A stretch of 64,000 nt of DNA from Petrolisthes cinctipes (lineage: Eukaryota; Arthropoda; Malacostraca; Decapoda; Porcellanidae): NCBI GenBank assembly GCA_033782935.1, contig JAWQEG010000486.1:1736001-1800000 (forward strand), read 5' to 3'. The position numbers and the translations under genes are program-made. Positions 52,879 through 60,608 of this stretch are shown one piece after another (position 1 is the first letter of the stretch; the number at the start of each line of letters is the position of its first letter). The notes under the pieces were generated by a model. It saw only the letters and a program-made list of their open reading frames with translations. It searched no databases and had not been told where the DNA came from.

Positions 52879-54965
52879 GGGTCCCACTCTGGGCTGCCTC
52901 ACAGGGTGGTCAGCAGCCTGGCCCACCCACGGCTGGGCAGCAAGGATAATTCGCCAGGGCCTGTCATGGCCCTGGATTACTGTTCCGGTGAGTAACTGTC
53001 ATCCTTACTGTCTGACATATGAATTATGCCTAATCCCGTCCTTGGGCTACCGTTAGGTCAAAATCAGATTTTCCCTTGCGGTCAAAATCTCTGCCTCTCC
53101 TGTCATTCTCCCCCCAACCACCCCGGGTCCCTCGGGCCCCGGGGGATTAGGATTAACGGTACTCTCACTGACACCTGTCTTCTCCCGTTACAGCCACTAC
53201 GTCTACCTCCTGCCTCAACCAAAGTGTCACTTTCGGTCGTCCCGCATGTGCGGGAAATGCGGGAAAAAGGGGTAGTGGAGCGGGCGACGGGAAGGGTCTT
53301 TCTTTCTCGTTTATTCACGGTCCCCAAAAAGGATCAGGGAAAAACGAGATTGGTGATGGACCTGAGCAGGCTAAACAAATTCGTGAAAACATTACATTTC
53401 AGGATGGTTTCGGTTGCTCAGGTCCGCACAGTTCTGAGGAAGGGAGACTGGTTAGCATCCCTGGATCTCAAGGATGCTTACTGGCACGTCCCGATCCACC
53501 CCAGGTTTCGCCGCTTTCTGGCCTTCCAGGTGGGGACCGAGACGTTCCAGTTTACCAGGCTCCCTTTCGGTCTTTCTCTAGCTCCGCGAGTCTTCACAAA
53601 ACTCGTGAGGGTGGTGGCATCCGTCTGGCAGAGGCGGGTGTCCCCACCCTCATGTACCTGGACGATTGGTTGCTTCACGCCCCTTCCAAGGAGCAGGTAG
53701 CAAACAACGTCCGGGTAGCGAGGGGAGTGCTAGAGGAAATGGGGTTTCTGTTGAACATCCCCAAGTCCTCTCTCACCCCCACTCGCAAGCTGTGTTGGCT
53801 AGGAATAGAGTGGGACTCTCTTTCGGCCACCCTCTCTCTCGCTCCAGACAACGCCCGCCGGACCCTCCGCCACGTCCGCCGGGCGCATTTTTCCCGTACT
53901 TTCTCTCGCCGCCAGTGGGAATCATTGCTCGGGTCCCTAAATTTCGCGGCCCCTGCAATGCCCCTGGGACGACTGAAACACAGGAGGCTGACGCGGGAGG
54001 TAAACCTCCACCTGTCCCCCGCACACAGGGACCTTCCCAGGCAAGTGTCCCCCTCTCTCCACCGCCTCCTTCGCCCCTGGCTACGTCCCGGTGCCCTGCG
54101 TCAGCGGGTCCCCTGGGTGTTCCCTCCCCCGGGGATTACGGTGGCGACAGACGCATCGGACGTAGGCTGGGGATACCAGTCTTGCCTGGGACATCAACGG
54201 TGCGGGGGATGGAAGGAAGGGGAAAGGCTACTGCACATCAACGCCCGGGAGTTGATGGTAGCGAAGGAATGGCTCAACAGACACCCTCAGTTTGCCAGGA
54301 TAGGCGTCCGCTTCGATATGGACAACGTTGCGGCCGTGCAGTGCCTACAGAAACAGGGCACCGTACGGTCGGAAATTCTCCTGTCCCTGTCAGAACAGAT
54401 TTTCGCAATAGCGGCCAAGAGGGACATTCACCTCTCGGCCCGCTACGTGCCAGGGCGGGAGAACGATTGGGCGGACGCCCTATCCAGGTTCAGGGGGACG
54501 TCAGTCGAGTGGCAACTGCGTCCCCTTGTGTTCGAGTCTCTCTGCCTTCGCTACGGGACACCGGAGGTGGACCTATTCGCCTCCCCATCCACGGCCCTAC
54601 TCCCTCTGTTCCTGACTTTCTCATCCAGAACAGAGGCGGGAGGCCCGGACGCCTTCACGGAGGACTGGAACAGGTGGGGTCATCTCTACCTCTTCCCACC
54701 CCCAGCCACTTCAGTCCTCCTGAAGGCGATCCTCAAGCTGCGCACTTTCAGGGGGAGGGTTCTCCTCATAGCCCCCCGCTGGCCAGCACAGCCGTGGTTC
54801 GGAGAGTTGTCCCGGTGGTGCCCGCATCCCCTTCAGTTGGGATCGGCGTGCCTCTCCAGCACCCTGTCTGCACCACTCCAAGCGTCACTGAAACTACACG
54901 CTTGGAGTTTCTTCGGGGAGTCCTCAGCAAAAGGTTCACTAAGGAGACAGTGGACAAGATGTTGA
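52661..54965 (+). CDS. Reverse transcriptase-RNase H ORF2 of element A, two exons, frameshifted
   Basis: Exons are 52661-52987 and 53194-54965. The product copies element RNA into DNA and degrades the RNA strand. Visible RT motifs are TRLVMDLSRLN, LDLKDAYWHVPI (catalytic Asp 53464, with 53473), RLPFGLSLAPRVF, and YLDDW at 53655. RNase H residues are Asp 54150 (ATDASD), Glu 54249 (NARE), Asp 54315/54321 and Asp 54474 (WADALSR). After RNase H come the DIRS-typical VDLFAS, PDAF..DWNRWG and LLIAPRWPAQPWF blocks. One base seems lost in the G run 53636-53638, shifting frame just before YLDD, so this copy is probably dead. No ATG opens the frame. It is +1 to gag over about 216 nt, so frameshifting or alternative splicing would be needed. 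It ends inside the recombinase start. Confidence 0.9.
52988..53193 (+). other. Intron 3, inside the RT ORF (206 bp, phase 0)
   Basis: The donor is GTTCCG|GTGAGTAAC and the acceptor is TCTCCCGTTACAG|CCACTACG. Unspliced, the frame runs into stops. Spliced, it joins GLSWPWITVP to PLRLPPASTK, a junction that fits the start of DIRS-type RT domains. It lies after the gag stop, so it affects only RT. Confidence 0.85.
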
Positions 54966-55945
54966 GGGCTCATCGTCAGTCTTCGGTGCGACAATACGAA
55001 TCGTGCTGGAAAAGATTCCAGGACTTCTTGCGAAGACACCCCTCCAGGGTCATCTCGGAGGACACAGTCCTGGAATTCCTCACGTGGCTCGCCGATTCCA
55101 CCAACAGGGCCCCGGCGACGGTGCTTGCGCATCACGCAGCCCTGTCTGATCCCCTCCTCCTGGGTTTTAACATTAAGGTTTCGGAGAGGCCTCTCTCTCT
55201 CCTGAGGATGGGGATTCGGGCGGGGACCGCACCTCACCGGGCCCAGGCACCCTCCTGGTCCCTTCATCGTGTCCTTTCCTACCTGACCTTCGAGGGGGTC
55301 CCTCTGGAGGTTTGTCACCTCCTCCAGAAAGCTCTCTTCCTGCTCGCCTTAGCTACAGGTTACAGGGCTTCTCAGTTGGCAGCCCTGACCCGTCACACAG
55401 CCTTTTCTTCAGTAACCCCTAACCTTACTTCCTTAACCATTTCCCCCTCCCCTGCTTTTCTAGCTAAGAACGAGCAGGCTGACGACAGAATTGGCCCTCT
55501 CGCAGTACCCTCGTTCCTGAGGGATGGAAATTTCCACCCCCTCTGCCCAGTCCACGCCTTTGTTGCATACGTGGAGGCGACGAGAGGGGCTTCTCCGGAC
55601 CACCTCTTCTACAACTCTAGGTCCGGTAACCCTCTCTTCCCTAGGTCAATCGCTCGCCTTCTCTGCCGAGTGATAGAGAACGGGGATCCCGGACACGCCC
55701 CGAGGGCTCACAGCGTTAGGGGCGTGGCCGCCTCCCTCGCCTTCCTCAGGACTCACTCGGTGGAGAGGGTCAGGGATTTAGGGGGCTGGGCGTCCACTTC
55801 TTCCTTCAGGACGAGGTACCTGTTCCACTCGCTCTCCCCTACCCCCTGTGTGGCTATGGGTACTCCACCTCCTATTCCCCAGGGTCCCCGCGGGAGACAC
55901 ATGGGGGGGAGGGGCCGCCCGAAGAGAAAAGGTCGGGTGATTTAA
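54959..55945 (+). CDS. Tyrosine recombinase ORF3 of element A
   Basis: This 328-residue enzyme would integrate the circular DNA form of the element, replacing the DDE integrase of LTR elements. The N-terminal core-binding region starts LRAHRQSSVRQYESCW. The catalytic set is complete: Arg in GYRASQL (55364), His and Arg in HSVRG (55709, 55718), Trp in GGWAS (55787) and the nucleophile Tyr in TRYLF (55817). The tail is Gly/Arg/Lys-rich. The frame is open far upstream (to 53666), but that part is only the shadow of RT/RH, so I chose ATG 54959. This ATG precedes the RT/RH stop in ATGTTGA, suggesting reinitiation. No break is seen. Confidence 0.9.
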   Translation: MLRAHRQSSVRQYESCWKRFQDFLRRHPSRVISEDTVLEFLTWLADSTNRAPATVLAHHAALSDPLLLGFNIKVSERPLSLLRMGIRAGTAPHRAQAPSWSLHRVLSYLTFEGVPLEVCHLLQKALFLLALATGYRASQLAALTRHTAFSSVTPNLTSLTISPSPAFLAKNEQADDRIGPLAVPSFLRDGNFHPLCPVHAFVAYVEATRGASPDHLFYNSRSGNPLFPRSIARLLCRVIENGDPGHAPRAHSVRGVAASLAFLRTHSVERVRDLGGWASTSSFRTRYLFHSLSPTPCVAMGTPPPIPQGPRGRHMGGRGRPKRKGRVI

Positions 55946-56039
55946 GTCCCGTCACATCATCCCATACCTCATCCACATCTTGTACAGCTTCATACTCATC
56001 CCCATTCTTCACGTGTACATATGGTGAAAGAGAGTCTAT

Positions 56040-56045
56040 AATAAA
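56040..56045 (+). terminator. Candidate poly(A) signal of element A
   Basis: AATAAA lies 95 bp after the recombinase stop in TCTATAATAAATTACATTG. The same context occurs in element B at 63279-63284, and a related one at 62355-62360. Use as a 3' end signal is inferred. Confidence 0.45.
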
Positions 56046-56175
56046 TTACATTGTTACGGAATTCTGGTGTATTCATTTTCCAAACAATTATTAACTACGA
56101 TGAGTGACAGGAGATATTATTACACAGGATATCTGGATCCTAGTGTCCTCCTTCATCCCCTCGGGATCACATTAC

Positions 56176-56203
56176 CTGAGCGAGGGCCATAGCCCTAACT
56201 CAG
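56176..56203 (+). other. Conserved 3' stem-loop with CATA loop (element A copy)
   Basis: CTGAG-CG-AGGGC, loop CATA, GCCCT-AA-CTCAG form a 12-position stem with two internal mismatches. Related stems occur at 62199-62226, 63103-63130 and 63416-63443 with the same loop. The first of these has different but fully paired arms, which is base-pair covariation. Confidence 0.65.
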
Positions 56204-56216
56204 AAGACTTGAATAA

Positions 56217-56259
56217 GGGGGGGGGGGGAATGGGGGGGGGAGGAAAAGGGGGGGGGGAG
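56217..56259 (+). other. Clustered G tracts, potential G-quadruplex
   Basis: Three runs of about 12, 9 and 10 G are separated by AAT and AGGAAAA. Matching G tracts follow the CATA hairpin in all B copies (from 62247, 63151 and 63457). Exact run lengths may be unreliable in sequencing. Confidence 0.55.
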
Positions 56260-56334
56260 TATCCATGGGAACATCCCCCCTCCTCTCCTAGACCCGAACC
56301 CTCGAGTCTACCTATAAAGACTTTATGTGTAACA

Positions 56335-56354
56335 ATTCTGGTCTATAACAGAAT
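56335..56354 (+). other. Second 3' stem-loop (element A copy)
   Basis: ATTCTG and CAGAAT pair around GTCTATAA. Copies at 63240-63259 and 63559-63578 keep the arms. The diverged copy at 62315-62337 has ACTTTC paired with GAAAGT plus an inner GGTT/AACC, so both arms changed together. Confidence 0.55.
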
Positions 56355-56538
56355 GGTCTACGGTTATATGGTATAAGCTACTTCTCCCCCACCACGGCGT
56401 TTCACCTAGCCAGTGTCGGGAGGGGCGTTAGCTGCTGCCTCACCGGGCTCGGTTACCTTTCCTGCCCTCCGCTCTCAACCACTCTTAACTAGCACGTGAT
56501 TGCCTCCACCTCACCTCCCACCTACCGCATCGCATGCT

Positions 56539-56640
56539 TAGCAACCAGCTGTACTGGTTTCACTATACCAATAATAGTGCATTTGTCGCGGCTTCTAGCC
56601 GCTTAAATTGTATTTATTGGTTTGTGAAACCAGTACAGCT
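56539..56640 (+). repeat. Internal complementary region (ICR) of element A
   Basis: Positions 56539-56573 are the reverse complement of the left tip and start of the left repeat. Positions 56609-56640 are the reverse complement of the right end, including the tip. Together they match the two element ends joined in a circle, the arrangement thought to template end joining in DIRS replication. Between them sits a 35-nt spacer (56574-56608) with a perfect hairpin (56588-56602). Element B has an identical region. Confidence 0.88.
56588..56602 (+). other. Hairpin in the ICR spacer
   Basis: GCGGCT-TCT-AGCCGC is a perfect 6-bp stem with a 3-nt loop, repeated unchanged at 63812-63826. It is absent from the tip-to-tip junction at 56904-56929 and from the left tip at 49497. 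Confidence 0.7.
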
Positions 56641-56694
56641 TCTACTGTCCCACCCACCTCCCGATGCGGCAGACACTCACTTCTTTCTCATTGG

Positions 56695-56903
56695 AGTGGA
56701 CGAGCGGTATTCAGCGGAGGAGGGGCTTAATACCTCACCTCACCACCACCAGGTGGCTCCACTATCAGTACAGCGCCAGATTTGAATTTTATTTACTTCT
56801 GATGAACGTCACGGAATTGACCCTTCCAACCCAGATTATGCCTACACGGGGCCTGGGCTTGTGAAGGGGCCTATTCTATAGCAACCAGCTGTACTGGTTT
56901 CAC
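56695..56903 (-). repeat. Right inverted terminal repeat of element A
   Basis: These 209 bp, from AGTGGACGAGCGG to TACTGGTTTCAC, are the reverse complement of 49508-49716. The right tip AAACCAATAAATACA follows (56904-56918). The bases just before it (56641-56694) are not shared with the left end. Confidence 0.93.
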
Positions 56904-56929
56904 AAACCAATAAATACATTATTGGTATA

Positions 56930-57138
56930 GTGAAACCAGTACAGCTGGTTGCTATAGAATAGGCCCCTTCACAAGCCCAGGCCCCGTGTAGGCATAATCT
57001 GGGTTGGAAGGGTCAATTCCGTGACGTTCATCAGAAGTAAATAAAATTCAAATCTGGCGCTGTACTGATAGTGGAGCCACCTGGTGGTGGTGAGGTGAGG
57101 TATTAAGCCCCTCCTCCGCTGAATACCGCTCGTCCACT
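56930..57138 (+). repeat. Left inverted terminal repeat of element B
   Basis: This 209-bp repeat appears identical to 49508-49716 and is the reverse complement of 56695-56903. Together with the right repeat of A it forms a very long inverted repeat with a 26-nt centre. After CTGTCGCGGAA the two elements begin to differ slightly. Confidence 0.92.
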
Positions 57139-58273
57139 CTGTCGCGGAATACATTTCAGTCAACATCTACGCTCCTCGCTGCTACGCTATGGTATTGTTT
57201 CACGTGTTCCTGCTAATATTTTCTTTTGTGTTCTAGTGGCTGGCCTGCTTTGCAGATGTATCGTGTGTGTATTCTAGGAGGGTTTTAGGTGTGTATGGGG
57301 GTTTTTTCTTCGTTAGGACTTAGTTCTTTTTTCCTTAGCGAAGGGGGGTTTTTCAGCCCCTTTGTTCGGAGTTTTTCTCCGTTTTTCCCCCCTTTCACCT
57401 TTCCTCCTGCCACTAGTACATTCTTCGTGTGTATTTTATCGGGGTTTCTGGGGTTTTTAGCGAGGTTAGTGGGCGCCACGTGGGACTTCACCCCACGTGG
57501 TGAGCACATGGGGTCTTTGCAGCCCTTCCTCTTGCCTTCCCCGATTATTATGTGTCCCCTCTCGGTAAAGGGGAGTGAGAATTGTGCTCTGGTTCTCTCT
57601 TCCTCTCCCAGGCGGGGGTTTTTTATTTAATTTTGGGTGTTTTTCCAATATTTGTAGCCTGGAGTGTTTCTTCTCAGGCTAGCTTGTTGGGGGCTACTTT
57701 TCGGGGTTTTTTCCCCTTCCCTGTCCTGCCTCCCTTCCTCCTGCCACTAGTACACGTCATTTAGTGTATTTTTCCTCGGGGTTTTTTGGTGTTAGCGAGG
57801 TTTTTTCCTCCCCACGTGGGGCTCTTTCCTCCCCACGTGGGGCTCTTTCCTCCCCACGTGGTGCGGGGGTAGGACTACTTAGCCCCTTATCATTGTTTCC
57901 CCCGAGTGTGGTTTAGTGTTACGTGGGGTGGGGGGAGCGAGGATTGTGCCAGGTTCTCGTTTCCCCTTCCCAGCGTATTTTTGGGGTTTTTTCTGGTGTC
58001 TTCCTAGTTTGTTTGTTACCCTGGGAATTGCCCATCAGGCTGTCTGTGCCTCTCCTTTGGGGCCTGCAGACCAGAGGTTCTTTCCCAGCCCCCGCGGGGG
58101 AGGGGGGGGGGTGGTTTCCCGGGTTGGTGCGTGTGGGGTTTTTTGTTTGGGGTTCGTTCCCGGGTCCGAGGAGGCTTACTATCCCCCTCTGCCCGTGTCC
58201 TATTATTTTGTTTGTGTCTTTGTACGCATGGCTTCACGTGTTAACCCCTTTTTTGTGAGTTTTTCTCCCGCAG
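57139..58273 (+). other. Leader of element B with duplicated modules
   Basis: The part to about 57660 is close to leader A. A second, diverged copy of the same module follows from about 57738 (CCTGCCACTAGTACAC, then GGGGTTTTTTGGTGTTAGCGAGG), ending in GGGAATTGCCCATCAGG. The end (58224-58273) repeats CACGTGTTAACCCC, a pyrimidine tract and CCCGCAG. Open frames of 100-140 codons are low-complexity and not conserved with A. No gene is supported here. Confidence 0.65.
57813..57860 (+). promoter_or_regulatory. Three CACGTG motifs at 21-bp spacing
   Basis: CACGTG lies at 57813-57818, 57834-57839 and 57855-57860, each preceded by TTTCCTCCC, forming a 21-bp tandem repeat. The 21-bp step is two helical turns, so all three would face the same side of the DNA. 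Leader A has only the upstream pair. Confidence 0.5.
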
Positions 58274-58345
58274 TCTGGCCACCAGCATCGTTCGCCCCAC
58301 GCACCCTGCTTCACCCCCTAGGCTCGCGACCCTTTGGTGTGTAGT
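58274..58345 (+). pseudogene. Gag first-exon remnant 1 in element B
   Basis: Directly after the acceptor CCCGCAG, the sequence resembles gag exon 1 of A: CCCCACGCACCCTGCTTCAC and GCGACCCTTTGG match the A sequence encoding the HAPCF..YDPL part. The upstream Cys codons are missing and the frame soon fails. Confidence 0.6.
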
Positions 58346-59157
58346 GTGGAAGGCTGTATGTTGTGTTTTCCTCTGCACATGGTGCGAACACGTGTGCGTG
58401 TTTAGCCCCTTGTGTGGGGATTTTCCCCGTGTGTGTGTTGATTGGTGTGTGCGCTCACGCTGTGACTGTCTTCCCCCGTGTGCGGTGAGTACTTGTTTGG
58501 GTTTTTTCTCCTCGGGTTTTTTAACCCTGTGGGGAGTGAGGTTTTTTATTTGCACGTGTCCCTTCTACTCTGTGTCTCGGGACCTCTGCACCTTTTTGGT
58601 GTTTTTCCTTGTCAGCTCTTTTAGTGTCTTAGGATATTATTCTGATAATGTTGCCTGCACTTCTGTAGCTGCCTTACCAAGCAACGTTTTACTCACTACA
58701 CCTGCTTGACTTCTTGCTACTACTGTACTGTTCTTGTCTGCGTTGTAGCATTCTTCTTCGTGCAGTACTGTTTTTTCAACATTCAGTACCTTCTCTTTTC
58801 TCACATTTCAGTACAGTTTTTTATAGTTATGCGGTAGGGTAGTAAGACTTTCTATCTTTCTTCTTACATAACTCTTACTTTGTGCTTGCCCTTATTGGGG
58901 GTAAGAGAAGCTTATTACTTTCTGGTAGAGTAACAAGTTCCTCCTTTTAAACCCTCTCCCCCCTTGGGTTTCCTAGGGTCTACTCTCGGCTTTTGGGGAC
59001 CGTGTTTGCGGGGTGTTTTCCCCAGCAGTGTGGGGGTGAGTATGTGTGGTTTAGTGTTTTGCCTTGGGAGTTAGTGTTTTCCTCCCTCGGGGTGTTTTGT
59101 GTTTTTCCATGTGTGTACACGTGGGTTCACGTGTTAACCCCCTTTTTTCTCCCGCAG
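58346..59157 (+). other. Leader-like stretch of element B, no gene seen
   Basis: A G/T-rich part (58346-58610) resembles leader modules. Then an AT-richer stretch (58610-58960) has no similarity I recognise within the window. A further G/T-rich part ends in a third acceptor (GTGTTAACCCCC, pyrimidines, CCCGCAG at 59151-59157). Strong donor-like sites occur at CGGTGAGTACTT (58485), GGGGTAAGAG (58900) and GGGGTGAGTATG (59036). The last one with the 59157 acceptor would give a 122-bp intron. Confidence 0.5.
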
Positions 59158-59740
59158 TCCACTTGTGCCTTGTGTGCTTCTTCTGGCTGCACCGTGAGGT
59201 TGTTCCTCGACGTGCATCACCACTGTTCACCCCGCACATGCTTCTGCACTCCCAGGAGTACGTTCCTGCTACGTGCCTCTCGAGGTCACAGAGGATCTAA
59301 CTCCTAGCACCCCTCCGAGTCCCCATCGCCTTCCCTGGATGGTTCTGTGCCTCCCTTCCGTGGTTTCCCACCATTCCCGGAAGAGAGCCAGACCACCACG
59401 CTGGCCCCCCTGGCTACCTGACCGGTACCAGGACCCAGCAGGGAAGCTGCTTCGTCTCCCCCATGGGCGAGCTCCTCGAGCCGCTCTCGGGGGTGCAAGC
59501 ACGAGTCCAGGAGGAGGTCTCGCCCTCAGGTCCACAGGGTTTCGGGTCCCTAGCACCCCGAGAGGCCTCCTCTCCTTCCTTTAGTCGGCTCTGATAACCC
59601 CCCCGAGGTTTCCACCTCAGCAGGGGGGGGTCAGACCGTCGGGCTGCACCCCTGGTCACCTCCCAGGTACCAGGGCCCAGCAAGGAAAGGCTCCTTCTCC
59701 CACGCGGACGCGCTCAAAGAGCCGCTCCCGAGGGAGCAAG
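59158..59740 (+). pseudogene. Gag first-exon remnant 2 in element B, internally duplicated
   Basis: The start encodes STCALCASSGCTVRLF, matching the Cys cluster start of the A gag. It then decays: GACCGGTACCAGGACCCAGC near 59420 and CCAGGTACCAGGGCCCAGC near 59660 both match one place in A (near 50980). Each is followed by gag-like CGAGCCGCTCTC or AGAGCCGCTCCC sequence. A gag segment has therefore been duplicated, and stops interrupt every frame. Confidence 0.6.
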
Positions 59741-60608
59741 CGTAGCACCAAATGCAGGTCCTCCTCAGCTAAGGACCCGGTGGGTACCGACTGACGAACC
59801 TGCAGGTCCCTGCCAACTAGGCTCCGACCACAGCCTAGGGACCTACCCATGCACAACCTAGTACCAAAGAGCAGGTCCCTCTCAGCCAAGGACCCGGTAG
59901 GGTACTAACTGACAAACCTGCTAGGACCTGGCCAGCTAGGGGGCTACCCAGGCACAACCTAGTGCCAAGAACAGGACCTTTTCAGCCCAGGACCCAGGGG
60001 GGTACTAACGGGCAAGCCTGCTAGGACCTAACTAGCTAGGCTCCTACTACAGCCTAGGGTGCTACCCATGCACGACCTAGTGCCAACAGCAGGACCCACT
60101 CAGCCAAGGACCCGGTAGGGTCCCGACTGATAAACCTGTTAAGACCTGGCCAGCTAGGGTTCTACCCATGCACATCCTAGGGCCAAGAGCAGGACCCGCT
60201 CAGCCAAGGACCCGGTAGGGTACTGACTGACAAGCCTGCGAGGACCTGGCCAGCCAGTCTCCTCCACTTTCTAGGGGCTGCCTATGCACAACCTAGCACC
60301 AATAGCAGGACCCGCTCAACCAACAACCCGGGAGGGTACTGACTGAGAGGCCTGCTGGGACCTAGCCAGCTAGGCTTCGACCACAGCCAAGGTTCTACCT
60401 GTGCACAACCTAGGGGCTACCTCGGGCTCAGCCAAGGCGCTACCTATGCACAACCTAGGGCGCTACCCGGGGCTCAACCTAGTGCGACATGGTCCTCAGC
60501 CTAGGGGCTACCTGGACCTGAACCTAGTGGCTACCTGGACCTGAACCTAGTGGCTAGCTGGACCTGAACCTGGGGTCCCAGCCTAGGGGGTACCTGGGAC
60601 TCAGCCTA
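59741..60608 (+). repeat. GC-rich minisatellite with alternating 117/100-bp units
   Basis: The core CTCAGCCAAGGACCCGGTAG recurs at about 59764, 59881, 59981, 60099, 60199 and 60315, that is at steps of 117, 100, 118, 100 and 116 bp. Longer units carry an extra CTCC..ACAGCCTAGG piece, so the true repeat is a dimer of about 217 bp. Downstream (60420-60608) it decays into 20-30-bp repeats of GGCTACCTGGACCTGAACCT type. No coding frame persists. Confidence 0.8.

Larger units (their letters stand above)
55946..56538 (+). other. 3' untranslated region of element A
   Basis: This non-coding stretch holds AATAAA (56040), a hairpin with a CATA loop (56176-56203), G tracts (56217-56259), TAAAGACTTTA, a second hairpin (56335-56354) and a C-rich stretch before the internal complementary region. 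Short open frames here are not conserved. The hairpin-G-tract-hairpin module is repeated three times in element B. Confidence 0.75.
49497..56918 (+). mobile_element. DIRS-like tyrosine-recombinase retrotransposon, element A
   Basis: It has every hallmark of a DIRS-group element: inverted terminal repeats, a gag-like gene, RT plus RNase H, a tyrosine recombinase in place of an integrase, and an internal complementary region near the 3' end matching both tips. The left tip (TTATTGGTATAG) follows satellite sequence directly, and the right tip (AACCAATAAATACA) abuts element B. No target-site duplication is visible, as expected for recombinase integration. The coding region is split by three introns, which is unusual for a retroelement. 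One frameshift near the RT active site makes this copy probably non-autonomous. Perfect terminal repeats suggest recent activity. Confidence 0.93.

Noticed and set aside
53666..54900. First 410 codons of a 759-codon frame ending in the recombinase
   Set aside because: They lie over the RT/RH gene in another frame and show no recombinase or other motif; only the part from about 54959 is meaningful.
56176..56203. Histone-type 3' stem-loop
   Set aside because: The loop is CATA and the stem lacks the histone consensus; no purine-rich downstream element of the right kind was seen.
56217..56259. G tracts as telomeric repeat
   Set aside because: The runs are not a regular TTAGGG-like unit; they belong to the 3' module.
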